From Fuerstiella marisgermanici (GTDB lineage: Bacteria > Planctomycetota > Planctomycetia > Planctomycetales > Planctomycetaceae): a stretch of DNA of 64,000 nucleotides. The position numbers were made by a program, and so were the translations under genes. The DNA lies in assembly GCF_001983935.1 (NCBI RefSeq), contig NZ_CP017641.1, forward strand, positions 7,180,001 through 7,244,000, in the 5' to 3' direction. Below, one piece after another: positions 45,753 to 55,200 of this stretch (position 1 is its first letter; each line of letters begins with the position of its first letter). A model generated the notes under the pieces. The model ran no database searches and was not told the origin of the DNA. It saw only the letters and a list, made by a program, of their open reading frames with translations.

Positions 45753-46496
45753 ATGATGCGAATCGCGATAATGCAGCCGTACCTGTTCCCCTATATTGGC
45801 TATTTTCAGCTAATTGCCGCCGTTGACCGGCTTCTGATTCTGGATGACGTCTCGTTTATCAAAAAAGGCTGGATTAACCGCAATCGCATTCTCATGAACG
45901 GCGAACCCCACTTGTTTCAGGTGCCACTGGTCGACGCCAGCCAAAATCGGAGAATCTGTGACACAAAAATCGTTGACGGGCCGTGGCGGGAAAAACTGCT
46001 CAAATCGATCCGGCACACCTACGGCAAGGCCCCCTGCTTCGATCAATGGTTTCCTCAGGTTGAAGCCGTCGTGCGAGCGGACGTGACCACGATCGCCGAA
46101 TTGGCGACGTTGTCGTTGCGGCACGTCTGTCAGTACCTCGGAATCCCAACGCCGATGACCAGCACGACTGACCGCTATAGCGACCCGGAACTCAGCGGAG
46201 CGGATCGGATTCTGGACATCTGCCGTTGTGAAAAAGCCGATGGATACCTAAACCTGCCCGGCGGACGAGAACTGTACGAGCCGTCAAAGTTCGCGGCTCA
46301 CAATATCCAACTGTCATTTCTGAAGCCGCCGGACGTGAGCTACCGTCAGTTTGGCAATAGTTTCGTGCCGCACCTTTCGATCATCGACGTGCTCATGTTC
46401 AATCGCCCCGAACAGGCTCGCCGCCTGGTTCAAAGCGCCGTGGTCGAGACGGCCGAAGCGCACGTCACGCCCAACAGCGGTGAAGGCAGCTTGTGA
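45753..46496 (+). CDS. WbqC-like family protein
   Basis: 247 aa from ATG 45753 (ATG 45756 possible). MRIAIMQPYLFPYIGYFQLI and DRLLILDDVSFIKKGWINRN are the WbqC signature. Members occur in surface-polysaccharide clusters and have been suggested to act in sugar or amino-sugar transfer; the reaction is not established. Its stop overlaps the flippase start (GTGA), and three further glycan genes follow, so it heads a four-gene operon. Confidence 0.88.
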   Translation: MMRIAIMQPYLFPYIGYFQLIAAVDRLLILDDVSFIKKGWINRNRILMNGEPHLFQVPLVDASQNRRICDTKIVDGPWREKLLKSIRHTYGKAPCFDQWFPQVEAVVRADVTTIAELATLSLRHVCQYLGIPTPMTSTTDRYSDPELSGADRILDICRCEKADGYLNLPGGRELYEPSKFAAHNIQLSFLKPPDVSYRQFGNSFVPHLSIIDVLMFNRPEQARRLVQSAVVETAEAHVTPNSGEGSL

Positions 46497-47929
46497 GCAT
46501 TCAGCGCGCTAGACAGGTGGCCCGACGATTCGATGTCGACCGAGCGGTTGCCTATGCCGTGGCGGCCCGCGGATGGCAGTTGCTGACCGGACAGGTCACT
46601 GCCCTGTTGATCATGTTCTGCCTGACGAAGGTGGAACAGGGATACTACTACGCATTTGTCTGGCTGTTGGGAATGCAGATCTTTGTGGAACTGGGACTGC
46701 ATGTTGTCATCATCAATGTGGCCAGTCACGAATGGTCGGAACTGAAGTCGGTCGACGGTGAAGTGGAAGGAAGTCCGCGCGCGCTATCCCGGCTCGCGTC
46801 GCTGAACAGAATTGCGGTTCGGTGGTATCTGTTTGCAGCCGCGATATTCGTAGTTGCTGTTTCCGTAGCTGGAGTCGTCTACTTTAGTGGGACGACAGGA
46901 AGTGCCGAGTTCGTCACAGATGCTGAATCTTCAACAGTCCGCTGGTTCAGCCCGTGGCTGGTGCTTGTGCTTCTGACCGGTCTGCAACTTGGCCTGCTAC
47001 CGATGACGTCGATACTGGAAGGATGTGGGCAACTGGCGACAATCAACCAGTTTCGGTTCTGGCAAGGCATGGCCGGATCGTTCGTGGTGTGGAGTCTGCT
47101 GTTTGGTGGCTTCGGCGTCTGGGCGTTGTGCGGTTCTGCCGCTGTACGTCTGATTGGCGAATCGTATCTGGCCCTCGGGCGGTACCGAAAATTCTTTGCG
47201 ACATTGCGCGATCAGCCGCCGACTGAGGTGGTGGACTGGAAATCAGAAGTCGTCCCACTGCAATGGCGGATTGCCGTTCAGGGAGCGTTCCACTGGTTTG
47301 CGACTCACCTTGCCGGACTGGTGCTGTTCAAGGAATATGGGCCGGCGGTGGCAGGTCAATTCGGTTTGATGTGGACGGTGCTGACCGCGATTCAGGGAGC
47401 GGCGACATCGTGGATTGATACTCGACGACCAGTGTTTGGACGCCTGATTGCGGAACGCAACTATTCAGAATTGGATCGTCGTTTTTTTAGCCTTTGCCGA
47501 ATTTCCATTGGACTCGTGCTGGCCGGCACACTGCTGTTTACGGTTGGTGTGGTCGTCGTGAATCAGTTTTCTAATTGGTTCTTCGACAAAATTGCTCTTA
47601 AACTTCCGGACGTGCAAACAGTCCTGATTTACAGCCTGGGATTCATTGCATTTCAGCCAGCGGTTTGCGCCAACATCTACGTTCGAGCTCACAAGAAAGA
47701 CCCTTTTCTTCTGGCTTCCATCATCTCGAATTCTGCCATCGCGGCGCTGACAGTCTCGCTGGGAACGATTTACGGAATCGTCGGTTCGGTAAGCGGCTAT
47801 TTGATCGGTGTGGCAGGGATCCTCACGCCACTTTGGGTCGGCATCTGGTGGGTCACGCGACAGCGCTGGCACGCTGTGGACGATAACGGTTCGTTGACAG
47901 CATCGGCCTCACAAGAAGAAGGACTTTGA
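46493..47929 (+). CDS. Polysaccharide-export flippase-like membrane protein
   Basis: 478 aa from GTG 46493, overlapping the WbqC gene by 4 bp. About 12 hydrophobic segments (QLLTGQVTALLIMFCLTKVE; WYLFAAAIFVVAVSVAGVVYF; WLVLVLLTGLQLGLLPM; ISIGLVLAGTLLFTVGVVVV; SVSGYLIGVAGILTPLWVGI) give the MATE/Wzx-like topology. It probably flips a lipid-linked glycan across the inner membrane. Family assigned by topology and context rather than a clear motif. Confidence 0.75.
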   Translation: MSIQRARQVARRFDVDRAVAYAVAARGWQLLTGQVTALLIMFCLTKVEQGYYYAFVWLLGMQIFVELGLHVVIINVASHEWSELKSVDGEVEGSPRALSRLASLNRIAVRWYLFAAAIFVVAVSVAGVVYFSGTTGSAEFVTDAESSTVRWFSPWLVLVLLTGLQLGLLPMTSILEGCGQLATINQFRFWQGMAGSFVVWSLLFGGFGVWALCGSAAVRLIGESYLALGRYRKFFATLRDQPPTEVVDWKSEVVPLQWRIAVQGAFHWFATHLAGLVLFKEYGPAVAGQFGLMWTVLTAIQGAATSWIDTRRPVFGRLIAERNYSELDRRFFSLCRISIGLVLAGTLLFTVGVVVVNQFSNWFFDKIALKLPDVQTVLIYSLGFIAFQPAVCANIYVRAHKKDPFLLASIISNSAIAALTVSLGTIYGIVGSVSGYLIGVAGILTPLWVGIWWVTRQRWHAVDDNGSLTASASQEEGL

Positions 47930-47930
47930 A

Positions 47931-48647
47931 TTGGGCACGCTGCGTCACATTTGCCGAAACCTGTTGCACCGAACGGTCCTCTCGCTTGGCTTCCAGTTGT
48001 CCCGCGCCCGCCCGTTTGAGCGAGCGATTCGAAGGTTCGAATTAACGCATGATGACTTCTACTTTGTCCAGGTCGGTGCCTACAACGGAGTAACGTCGGA
48101 TCCATTCGTGCCGTTCCTGATCGAAGGCGTGTGGACGTCCGTACTGATCGAACCACAGCAGCGCTACTTCGATGTTCTGCAGAACATCTACGGCGACCGA
48201 AACCAGATCGCATGTCGTAACGTGGCGATAGGCCCGAGCGATGGCACTGCGACGATGTACAGTGTGCGAGAAGATGCCGCGGGCCTGCCGCACTGGGCCT
48301 CGCAACTGGCTTCGTTTCAGTACGACGTAATCGCCAGTCATGCGGACCGAATCCCAAACATCGAAGACCTGATCGAAGCACGTGACGTGCCCTGCGTAAC
48401 TTTGGCGACGGTCGTTCAGGAAGCGAAATTTCCTCGCGTGGATTTGCTGGCTATCGACGTAGAAGGTTATGACTTCGAAGTGCTGAAACAACTTGACGAA
48501 CTGCCAACTCTGCCGAGCTTCATCTACTACGAACACGGTCACCTTTCTGAGGCCGATTACCAGGCGAGTCTGCGTTTGTTGTCCGAGCGAGGTTATCGAA
48601 CTCATTCGGTCAATGAAGGCGATACTTTTGCGGAAGTGGCGGGCTAA
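47931..48647 (+). CDS. FkbM-family methyltransferase
   Basis: 238 aa from TTG 47931, chosen because AAGAAGG sits at the right distance and no ATG is suitably placed. SAM-dependent: FVQVGAYNGVTSDPF (motif I), SVLIEPQQRYFDVLQNIY, ACRNVAIGPSDGTATMY, and VDLLAIDVEGYDFEVLKQLD, the FkbM hallmark. It probably O-methylates a sugar of the glycan made by this cluster. The start is 2 bp after the flippase stop. Confidence 0.88.
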   Translation: MGTLRHICRNLLHRTVLSLGFQLSRARPFERAIRRFELTHDDFYFVQVGAYNGVTSDPFVPFLIEGVWTSVLIEPQQRYFDVLQNIYGDRNQIACRNVAIGPSDGTATMYSVREDAAGLPHWASQLASFQYDVIASHADRIPNIEDLIEARDVPCVTLATVVQEAKFPRVDLLAIDVEGYDFEVLKQLDELPTLPSFIYYEHGHLSEADYQASLRLLSERGYRTHSVNEGDTFAEVAG

Positions 48648-48649
48648 AC

Positions 48650-49693
48650 ATGCGCGTTCTGTTTCTGACATCCGGGCATCGTACGCCGTCAACACGGTTT
48701 CGCATCCTTCCGTATATCCAGTACCTGCAGGACCACGGAATCCACTGCCGAGTGGCATCCAGTTTTCCTCAAAAGTATGACTACCTTCCGTGGATGGGTT
48801 TTCGCCCCAGCCAGAAATTAAAGCGTCTGACTCGATGGCTGCACCTACTCGAAGCAAAGCTACGTTCGTTTGATGTCTTGTACCTTGAACGCGAAATCTT
48901 CGACGACGATTCCGTCGAGATGGAACAACGGTTTCGCGAATGCGTGCCAAAGTTGATCTACGACCTGGACGATGCGCTTTTTCTGCGGCGCCCTGAGAAG
49001 GTGGAAACGCTAACTCGCATGAGTGACCTCGTCGTGGCTGGCAACCCGCAAATCGCAACAGTGCTGGCCGACTGGCAGAATAAGATCCACGTGATTCCGA
49101 CCACTCCCAGCGTGTCCGTTTTTAAGCCGATACCGAGGCCGTCAGCTCGAGACGTACCGGTGATTGGATGGATCGGAACGTCGGGTAACGTGGCGTACCT
49201 TGCAGTGGTAGCGGAAGCATTGAGGGAACTGTCGAGGCGATGTTCGTTTGAATTGCGGTTGATCGCGCCAGACTTAGACGCTCTGAAGGATATCGATCTG
49301 GCCGGCGTTCAGGTTCGTCATCTGCCCTGGGATGGCGACAGAGAGGCCATTCACGTCGCCGATTTCGACATCGGTATTATGCCGCTGTTCGCCGAACAGG
49401 AATGGGACCGCTACAAATGCCCGACCAAGCTTACGCAATACATGGCCTGTGGCCTGCCCGCCGTGGTGTCACCCGTCGGTTTCACAGCGGATGTGCTGGA
49501 AAACGAAGTGACCGGCTTTCATGCTTCCACAACGGAGGAATGGGTGTCGACCCTGCAGCGGCTTCTGCAATCTGAGCAACTGCGCCGCGAAATGGGAACA
49601 AAAGCCAGACAGCGAGCGGAACAGGTCTATTCTGTCGAAGCAAACGCGTCTCGACTGTTGGCGGCCATCAGAAATGTCGTCTCCGATCAGTAA
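48650..49693 (+). CDS. GT4-type (GT-B) glycosyltransferase
   Basis: 347 aa, starting 3 bp after the methyltransferase stop. GT-B fold: MRVLFLTSGHRTPSTRFRIL at the N-terminus; VPVIGWIGTSGNVAYLAVV at the start of the second domain; DFDIGIMPLFAEQEWDRYKC and PTKLTQYMACGLPAVVSPVG with the EX7E-like donor region (here modified). Adds a sugar to the cell-surface glycan. Last gene of the WbqC operon. Confidence 0.88.
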   Translation: MRVLFLTSGHRTPSTRFRILPYIQYLQDHGIHCRVASSFPQKYDYLPWMGFRPSQKLKRLTRWLHLLEAKLRSFDVLYLEREIFDDDSVEMEQRFRECVPKLIYDLDDALFLRRPEKVETLTRMSDLVVAGNPQIATVLADWQNKIHVIPTTPSVSVFKPIPRPSARDVPVIGWIGTSGNVAYLAVVAEALRELSRRCSFELRLIAPDLDALKDIDLAGVQVRHLPWDGDREAIHVADFDIGIMPLFAEQEWDRYKCPTKLTQYMACGLPAVVSPVGFTADVLENEVTGFHASTTEEWVSTLQRLLQSEQLRREMGTKARQRAEQVYSVEANASRLLAAIRNVVSDQ

Positions 49694-49796
49694 TTCGGGT
49701 TTTGACGGCGTGTCAAATCGCGGGTATCATTTCATTGTTCAAATGGAAACCACCCGTGGTTCCGTTCTGTTGGTTTTAGCGGTGCAAGGCAAAAAG

Positions 49797-51467
49797 ATGA
49801 GATCTCTAGTTGCGTGTCTGGTTGCCCTTTCTCTCGTCACTGGCGGGCTGTCAGGAAGCTCAGAAGCGGCACTCAAATCGACGACCGTGCCTCGATTCGA
49901 CGCGGCCGTCGCCAGGGGAATCGCCTTTCTGACGACAAACCGAGATAAGATTGCCGAGCGAGAAACGGCATTGGTCGCCTACGCCCTGATGAAAGCAGGT
50001 GTGCCGGAAACAGATCCGATCGTCGTCGAAGGAATCAAGGCGGCTCGTGAAAGAGCTGACACGGGCGCGTACGCAAGAATTGGATATGACCACGTCTACG
50101 AGGCGGGTGTCGACGCCATGTTACTGGCCGACGTCGGGGATCCGGGCCTGCATTTCGTGCAGCTTCAGGCAATCGCCGATTATGTGCAATCAGTACAGCG
50201 AGCCGACGGATCGTGGAGTGACTCTCCTCAGGCCCCCGGCGACGTCAGCATGTCGCAATACGGCGTCCTGGCTCTGTGGGCCGCGAAACGTATTGGCTGC
50301 AATGTTTCTGGCGCCGCGTTTGACAATGCAGCAACCTATTTTGCGAAGAACCGGAACGGCGACGGAGGCTGGGGTTATCGACCGGGTACAACCAAAGGAG
50401 TCGGCGGCGGAAATTCCACACACAACATGACGTTGGCGGCGGCAGGCAGTATCGCGGTGGCTCGCACGCTTCTGTACGGCCCCAAAGGTCAGAAGCAGGA
50501 AAAGCCCAAAGAAGACAACGTGAAGTACGGAGTGCTCGAAAAGGCGTCTCCAGACGCAGAAATCGGCGGCAAAAACGGAACGGCGTATCCCGGCTACAAA
50601 GCCAAGAATAATGCGGGAAATCTCGACGATGCAGTAAGCCGCGGAATCGCATGGAACCAGGCGCGATACTCTCCGGTCAGCCCCATGCAACATCACAAAA
50701 TCTATTTCTACTACACGTTGGAACGAGCGTCCGCGTTGGCCGATCTTCCCGAAGGCTGGTACACAGACTACGGCGACGGACTACTAACGCTGCAGGACAA
50801 GGAAGGCGCGTTTCCCACGACATCGAGCAGCATGGTCGGTACCAGTCTTGCCATTTTGTACTTCATGCGTTCGACGAAGCAGATTCTGGATAAGCAGTAT
50901 TCTGGTGGCGTCATGTCGGGAGCTCGCGGGCTCGATTCGCTGTTTGGCAAAAAAGAAAAAAAGAAGGAACTGACATCGCTGGATGTGCTGATCGGTCAGC
51001 TGGAATCTGCCGACCTCTCGAAGCTTGATGACCTTTCCGAAGAAGAAGTTGCGGCGTCCATTCAGTTCAGCGACCCGGAAGAACTGATCGGTCGTGTTGA
51101 CGCGCTGAAGACGTTGCTGAAGAACAAGAGTGCCGAAAATCGCAGGGCGGCTTACTTCGCTCTGGGACGGACGGGCGATTTTTCGCTGGTGCCGGAAATT
51201 ATGAAGGGCCTGCGAGATCCCGCCATCGCTGTGAATCAAACCGCCCTGGACGCTTTGCGGTACATCTCGCGAAAGCCCAATGGCCTCGGCCTGACGCGCA
51301 CACCTCTGGCCGGTGCGGAAACGGCGAGTGAAGAACGGCGAGTCGAAGTGGCTAACCAGTGGCGGACAAAAGCCTACGACACATGGATGGCATGGTACCG
51401 TAAGGTCCGACCATTCGAAGAAACCGATGGGCTGGATGAAATAGGAGCCCTCACCGGCGGCCGGTAA
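49797..51467 (+). CDS. Secreted prenyltransferase/squalene-cyclase-repeat-like protein with HEAT-like tail
   Basis: 556 aa from ATG 49797, where a signal peptide begins (MRSLVACLVALSLVTGG); the open frame extends upstream into the GT gene but that part is shadow. The alpha/alpha-toroid part has repeats with W/G-rich turns (YVQSVQRADGSWSDSPQAPG; RNGDGGWGYRPGTTKG; LLTLQDKEGAFPTTSSSMVG). A Lys-rich spacer (GKKEKKKE) and a HEAT-like end follow (NRRAAYFALGRTGDFSLVPE). It lacks the DxDD/DxD catalytic motifs I would expect of terpene cyclases, so it is probably non-enzymatic. Widespread type in planctomycetes; function unknown. Confidence 0.75.
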   Translation: MRSLVACLVALSLVTGGLSGSSEAALKSTTVPRFDAAVARGIAFLTTNRDKIAERETALVAYALMKAGVPETDPIVVEGIKAARERADTGAYARIGYDHVYEAGVDAMLLADVGDPGLHFVQLQAIADYVQSVQRADGSWSDSPQAPGDVSMSQYGVLALWAAKRIGCNVSGAAFDNAATYFAKNRNGDGGWGYRPGTTKGVGGGNSTHNMTLAAAGSIAVARTLLYGPKGQKQEKPKEDNVKYGVLEKASPDAEIGGKNGTAYPGYKAKNNAGNLDDAVSRGIAWNQARYSPVSPMQHHKIYFYYTLERASALADLPEGWYTDYGDGLLTLQDKEGAFPTTSSSMVGTSLAILYFMRSTKQILDKQYSGGVMSGARGLDSLFGKKEKKKELTSLDVLIGQLESADLSKLDDLSEEEVAASIQFSDPEELIGRVDALKTLLKNKSAENRRAAYFALGRTGDFSLVPEIMKGLRDPAIAVNQTALDALRYISRKPNGLGLTRTPLAGAETASEERRVEVANQWRTKAYDTWMAWYRKVRPFEETDGLDEIGALTGGR

Positions 51468-51477
51468 CTTCACGCGA

Positions 51478-51699
51478 TCAAAACAACGCATAGATGAATG
51501 GTGCCACGCCGGACGAGGTCAGATACACAAGGCCCCCGACCAGCAGCGACACCACGATGATCGGAGTCAGCCACCACTTCTTTTCTTCCTTGATAAACAG
51601 CCAAAACTCGGCCAGCAGGCCCATATCGTCTTCACCGGCAAGCTGTTCGAATTCCGTTTCGGATTTCGTTGGCTGATGGTCGGAAGTTTTGTCAGTCAT
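51478..51699 (-). CDS. DUF5989-type small membrane protein
   Basis: 73 aa from ATG 51699, with the frame open upstream to 51774. One TM helix (WWLTPIIVVSLLVGGLVYLT) preceded by the conserved FWLFIKEEKK and followed by GVAPFIYALF. Third gene of the carbamoyltransferase module, 20 bp after the SxtJ-like gene; this trio is a recurrent genomic module. Confidence 0.85.
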   Translation of the reverse strand: MTDKTSDHQPTKSETEFEQLAGEDDMGLLAEFWLFIKEEKKWWLTPIIVVSLLVGGLVYLTSSGVAPFIYALF

Positions 51700-51719
51700 C
51701 GTTGGATCTTCAGGGAACT

Positions 51720-52127
51720 CTAAAACTGCCGAAAGTAGCGACCGCTCTTCGGCGTTGGCGGCCGCCGTTGCCAAAAGGTTTCGTGGCCACCTACCGAACG
51801 ACGTTGCAATGCATCTCGTCCAATCATTCTAAACACAACCGCCATCGGAAGAAAGACCCCAACAAACATCAACAGCAAAGCCACTTCGCCCACTACCAGC
51901 CCGATCGGAAACGCCAGCACGGTGAGTCCGACAAACAGCGGCTGAAGAATCCGAGGTTTGATCAAACCAACACCGCAAATCAGCAATCCAGCGACGCCAG
52001 CCCACGCCGTGGCGGACAGACTGCGACTCCAGAACCAGACAATCAGCGGGACGACAACGGCGCACGCTGCCCCGAACTGGCGAAGCTGCCGTTGCGATGG
52101 TTTCAGGTTGAAGTGAAGCAATGCCAT
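51720..52127 (-). CDS. SxtJ-family membrane protein
   Basis: 135 aa. Four hydrophobic segments (FGAACAVVVPLIVWFW; ATAWAGVAGLLICGVGLI; LFVGLTVLAFPIGLVVGEV; LLLMFVGVFLPMAVVFRM). It ends with the charged FWQRRPPTPKSGRYFRQF typical of SxtJ, named from the saxitoxin cluster. It sits 9 bp after the carbamoyltransferase gene. Role unknown; perhaps a membrane partner of the carbamoyltransferase. Confidence 0.85.
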   Translation of the reverse strand: MALLHFNLKPSQRQLRQFGAACAVVVPLIVWFWSRSLSATAWAGVAGLLICGVGLIKPRILQPLFVGLTVLAFPIGLVVGEVALLLMFVGVFLPMAVVFRMIGRDALQRRSVGGHETFWQRRPPTPKSGRYFRQF

Positions 52128-52136
52128 GCTGAGTTT

Positions 52137-53972
52137 CTAATCCAATTCAAACTGATCCAGGTGATTCTGGCGGTCAGCTTCACTCATTTGATTCGGCTGT
52201 TCCTGCTTTTTCAGCACATGCCGACCCAACACAAGCACATCCATATCAGTCGTCATAAAACAGCGATACGCATCTTCCGGCGTACATACGATCGGTTCAC
52301 TCCGCACATTAAAGCTGGTGTTAATCATGACGGGACAACCGGTGTGCGTGTGGAACGTCGTCAGCAATCGATGCAGCAGCGGATTGCGTTCGGTGTCGAC
52401 GGTTTGCACGCGAGCCGAATAGTCCACATGAGTCACCGCCGGAATCTGCGAACGTCGCTGTCGTAATTTATCGAAGCCCCTGGCCGTTTCCGTCGGTTCA
52501 GATTCGCGAATGGTATCCTGAACGTCCGCGACCAGCAGCATATAAGGACTGTCAGTGTCGGCGGCCATCTGGAAGAACTCATGCACATATTCCTTCAGCA
52601 CGATCGGCGCGAACGGACGGAAGGATTCGCGAAACTTGATTTTCCGGTTCATCACCGTCTGCATTTTCTCACTGCGAGCGTCGCCCAGAATGCTGCGAGC
52701 TCCCAACGCCCGCGGGCCAAATTCCATGCGTCCCTGGAACCAGCCGACAACGTTCTCACCAGCAATCAGATTGGCTACCTGCTCACACAAATCGTCGTCG
52801 GACGGGCTTACTTCGAACACGGCGCCGACACTCTGTAAAAAGTTCGACACGTTGGCGTCATCGAAGGATGGCCCCAGCAAAGAACCTCGCTGGGCGTCGG
52901 GTTTCTGAGGCGTGCGAGGTTTCTCCAAAAGCTGGTGCCATATGAACAACGCGGTGCCCAATGCTCCGCCCGCATCGCCTGACGCGGGCTGAATCCAGAC
53001 GTTGTCGAACGGCCCGTCCCGCAGGATTTTTCCGTTGCCCACGCAATTCAGAGCCACGCCGCCGGCCAGTACGAGGTTGCTTAGCCGGGTTGTTTGATAG
53101 GCATGGGCGGCCATCTTCAGCATCACAACTTCAGTCACGCTTTGGATGGACGCGGCGATGTCCATTTCACGTTGAGTGACTTCTGATTCCGGCTTTCGCG
53201 GCGGTCCACCGAACAAGCGGTGCAACTTGTCGGACGTCATCGTCAGGCCCTGGCAGTAGTTGAAGTAGCTCATATCCATGCGGAACGAGCCATCATCCTT
53301 CAACGCCAGCAGGTGCTTCAAAATCAGGTCGTGGTACGTCGGTTCGCCGTAAGGTGCCAAGCCCATCAGCTTGTACTCGCCACTGTTCACCTTGAAGCCG
53401 GTGTAGTAAGTAAACGCAGAATACAGCAGGCCCAACGAATGCGGGAAGCGAATTTCGTGAGTCAGCTCAATACGGTTTCCGCGGCCGGTTCCCATCGTCG
53501 ATGTCGACCATTCGCCCACACCGTCGAGCGTCAGAATCGCGGCTTCTTCGAACGGTGACGGAAAGAACGCGCTTGCTGCATGAGACTCATGGTGTTCGGT
53601 GAACACAAATCGCCCGGTGTATTCGTTTCGCAAGCCGCGCCGAAGTTCGCGAGGCATGTACAGCTTCTGGTTCAGCCATAACGGCATGGCTTTTCGAAAC
53701 GAACGGTAGCCGGCCGGCGCGTAGGACAGATACGTTTCCAGCAGCCGTTCAAATTTCCGCAACGGCTTGTCGTAGAAGCCTACGAAATCCAGTTGTGCCG
53801 GCGTCAATCCGGCTTCGGAAAGGCAGTAGTCGACGGCGTGTTGAGGAAAGCCTTCGTCGTGTTTCTTCCGAGTGAACCGTTCTTCCTGAGCCGCCGCCAC
53901 AATTTCACCGTCCACCACCAAAGCGGCGGCGGAGTCGTGGTAGAAGGCGGAGATGCCGAGGATTGCCGTCAT
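52137..53972 (-). CDS. Carbamoyltransferase (NodU/CmcH family)
   Basis: 611 aa. It transfers a carbamoyl group from carbamoyl phosphate via carbamoyl-AMP to a hydroxyl acceptor. The N-terminal Kae1-like domain has ILGISAFYHDSAAALVVDG, TEHHESHAASAFFPSPFEEA (metal-binding His), LTLDGVGEWSTSTMGTG and LVLAGGVALNCVGNGKIL. The YrdC-like C-terminal part has GRMEFGPRALGARSILGD and GCPVMINTSFNVRSEPIVC. All signature residues are present. Together with SxtJ and DUF5989 proteins it probably modifies a surface glycan or lipid (inference from the adjacent glycan genes). Confidence 0.93.
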   Translation of the reverse strand: MTAILGISAFYHDSAAALVVDGEIVAAAQEERFTRKKHDEGFPQHAVDYCLSEAGLTPAQLDFVGFYDKPLRKFERLLETYLSYAPAGYRSFRKAMPLWLNQKLYMPRELRRGLRNEYTGRFVFTEHHESHAASAFFPSPFEEAAILTLDGVGEWSTSTMGTGRGNRIELTHEIRFPHSLGLLYSAFTYYTGFKVNSGEYKLMGLAPYGEPTYHDLILKHLLALKDDGSFRMDMSYFNYCQGLTMTSDKLHRLFGGPPRKPESEVTQREMDIAASIQSVTEVVMLKMAAHAYQTTRLSNLVLAGGVALNCVGNGKILRDGPFDNVWIQPASGDAGGALGTALFIWHQLLEKPRTPQKPDAQRGSLLGPSFDDANVSNFLQSVGAVFEVSPSDDDLCEQVANLIAGENVVGWFQGRMEFGPRALGARSILGDARSEKMQTVMNRKIKFRESFRPFAPIVLKEYVHEFFQMAADTDSPYMLLVADVQDTIRESEPTETARGFDKLRQRRSQIPAVTHVDYSARVQTVDTERNPLLHRLLTTFHTHTGCPVMINTSFNVRSEPIVCTPEDAYRCFMTTDMDVLVLGRHVLKKQEQPNQMSEADRQNHLDQFELD

Positions 53973-54039
53973 TAGGATCGGGCCGATACGGTATGGTCAA
54001 GCCCCAAAGGGCGACAGTTGGCTTAATGCCGGACAGCTC

Positions 54040-55131
54040 CTAGCTCGCAAACGGCAGCTTCTTCCAGATCGCCTGGCGAGCACCAATCAGCACTCCAAGC
54101 ACCAGGCCGCCCACGTGAGCTCCGTTGGCAATCGGCCCGAACGCGCCCGTCATGCACAATACCAGCCACAACATAAAATAGACGACTGATTGCTGCGGCA
54201 TGCCGAGTCCAACGTGTGGCTGAGTCTTTCCTTTCATCCACACATAACCGATCAACCCAAAGATGACTCCTGACATGCCACCAAACCGCCACCCTCCCCA
54301 ATACAGCTGAACAAGGTTCGAGAAAACGGCGAGCAACAGGCACAGAATCACGAACCGTCGAGTCCCCCGGAGAAATTCGATGCCTGTACCGATCGATCTT
54401 AAGATCATCATGTTGAACAGAATGTGAATGCAATCCAGATGAATAAAAATGGGGGTGATAAACCGCCAGATCTCACCGCTTTGAAAAATCGGGACCGTTG
54501 CTTCTGTGACGGCCTGAGCGTGCATGACGCGCCCGGCGAATTCGGAAGGCTCCTGAAGTTGCAGCCCGCCATTAGCACCGCCCTCCACTGCTGGCATTCC
54601 ATTCTGCTGGACAAGTTGGCCCATCATCTGTGTCGCCAGGCTCTGAAAATACACTTCAACACTGGGTTCGCCGAACATCCCCAGTTTCTGCAGCAGCACC
54701 GAATCGGCGTCATTGCACAAACGTGGAACACCAAATCGCGAAATCTTGACGTCGCTCCAGTCTGTGCACACCAGACTCACAACAACGCAAATTCCAATCA
54801 TGATGTACGTGGCCGGATAGCAGTGCCACCACGAACCTTCCCACCGTTTTTTCAGGTCGACCTGTTTTTTCGCGGACTCCTTCCGCAGGCGATCAGCTTC
54901 TTTCAGAACATGGCGAACTTTGCGTTCTGCGTTCTCATAGCGTTCATGACCGGGGTCCTGCCGGAACTCCTCCAGCATGCCTTCTGCCCTGGGAAGGTCA
55001 TCATCATTGTGGACCCAGATGGCCCATTCGCCATCGTCTTCTTCCACGGTGGCCTCGATGGCTTCCACCGCCAAATAGGCTCCAAATCGGCTTGCTTGTT
55101 GTCGGTCCGCTATCGTCGTTAGTTCGCGCAT
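54040..55131 (-). CDS. Rhomboid-family intramembrane serine protease
   Basis: 363 aa. The N-terminal ~100 residues are cytosolic and charged (EWAIWVHNDDDLPRAEGMLE resembles the rhomboid N-terminal NRho domain). Six to seven TM segments follow. Catalytic Ser is in FGGMSGVIFGLIGYVWMKG and catalytic His in NGAHVGGLVLGVLIGA. HILFNMMILRSIGTGIE gives the conserved HxxxN. An ~80-residue insertion between the first TM and the core is unusual. Substrates unknown. Monocistronic or paired with the TGS GTPase gene upstream. Confidence 0.92.
   Translation of the reverse strand: MRELTTIADRQQASRFGAYLAVEAIEATVEEDDGEWAIWVHNDDDLPRAEGMLEEFRQDPGHERYENAERKVRHVLKEADRLRKESAKKQVDLKKRWEGSWWHCYPATYIMIGICVVVSLVCTDWSDVKISRFGVPRLCNDADSVLLQKLGMFGEPSVEVYFQSLATQMMGQLVQQNGMPAVEGGANGGLQLQEPSEFAGRVMHAQAVTEATVPIFQSGEIWRFITPIFIHLDCIHILFNMMILRSIGTGIEFLRGTRRFVILCLLLAVFSNLVQLYWGGWRFGGMSGVIFGLIGYVWMKGKTQPHVGLGMPQQSVVYFMLWLVLCMTGAFGPIANGAHVGGLVLGVLIGARQAIWKKLPFAS
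54292..54299 (-). other. GGGGAGGG, a GGGNAGGG match pointing to dif
   Basis: Variant with N = G, - strand, right of dif. Confidence 0.25.
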
Positions 55132-55200
55132 CAGGTTGCTTTAGGATTTTCTTCAATGACGATCCGGAGACCGCCACGTGTTCTCGGTACGTTTTGGTGG

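Noticed and set aside
49521..49796. Extended N-terminus of the prenyltransferase-like protein
   Set aside because: This part overlaps the GT4 gene in another frame, and a clean signal peptide starts at ATG 49797.
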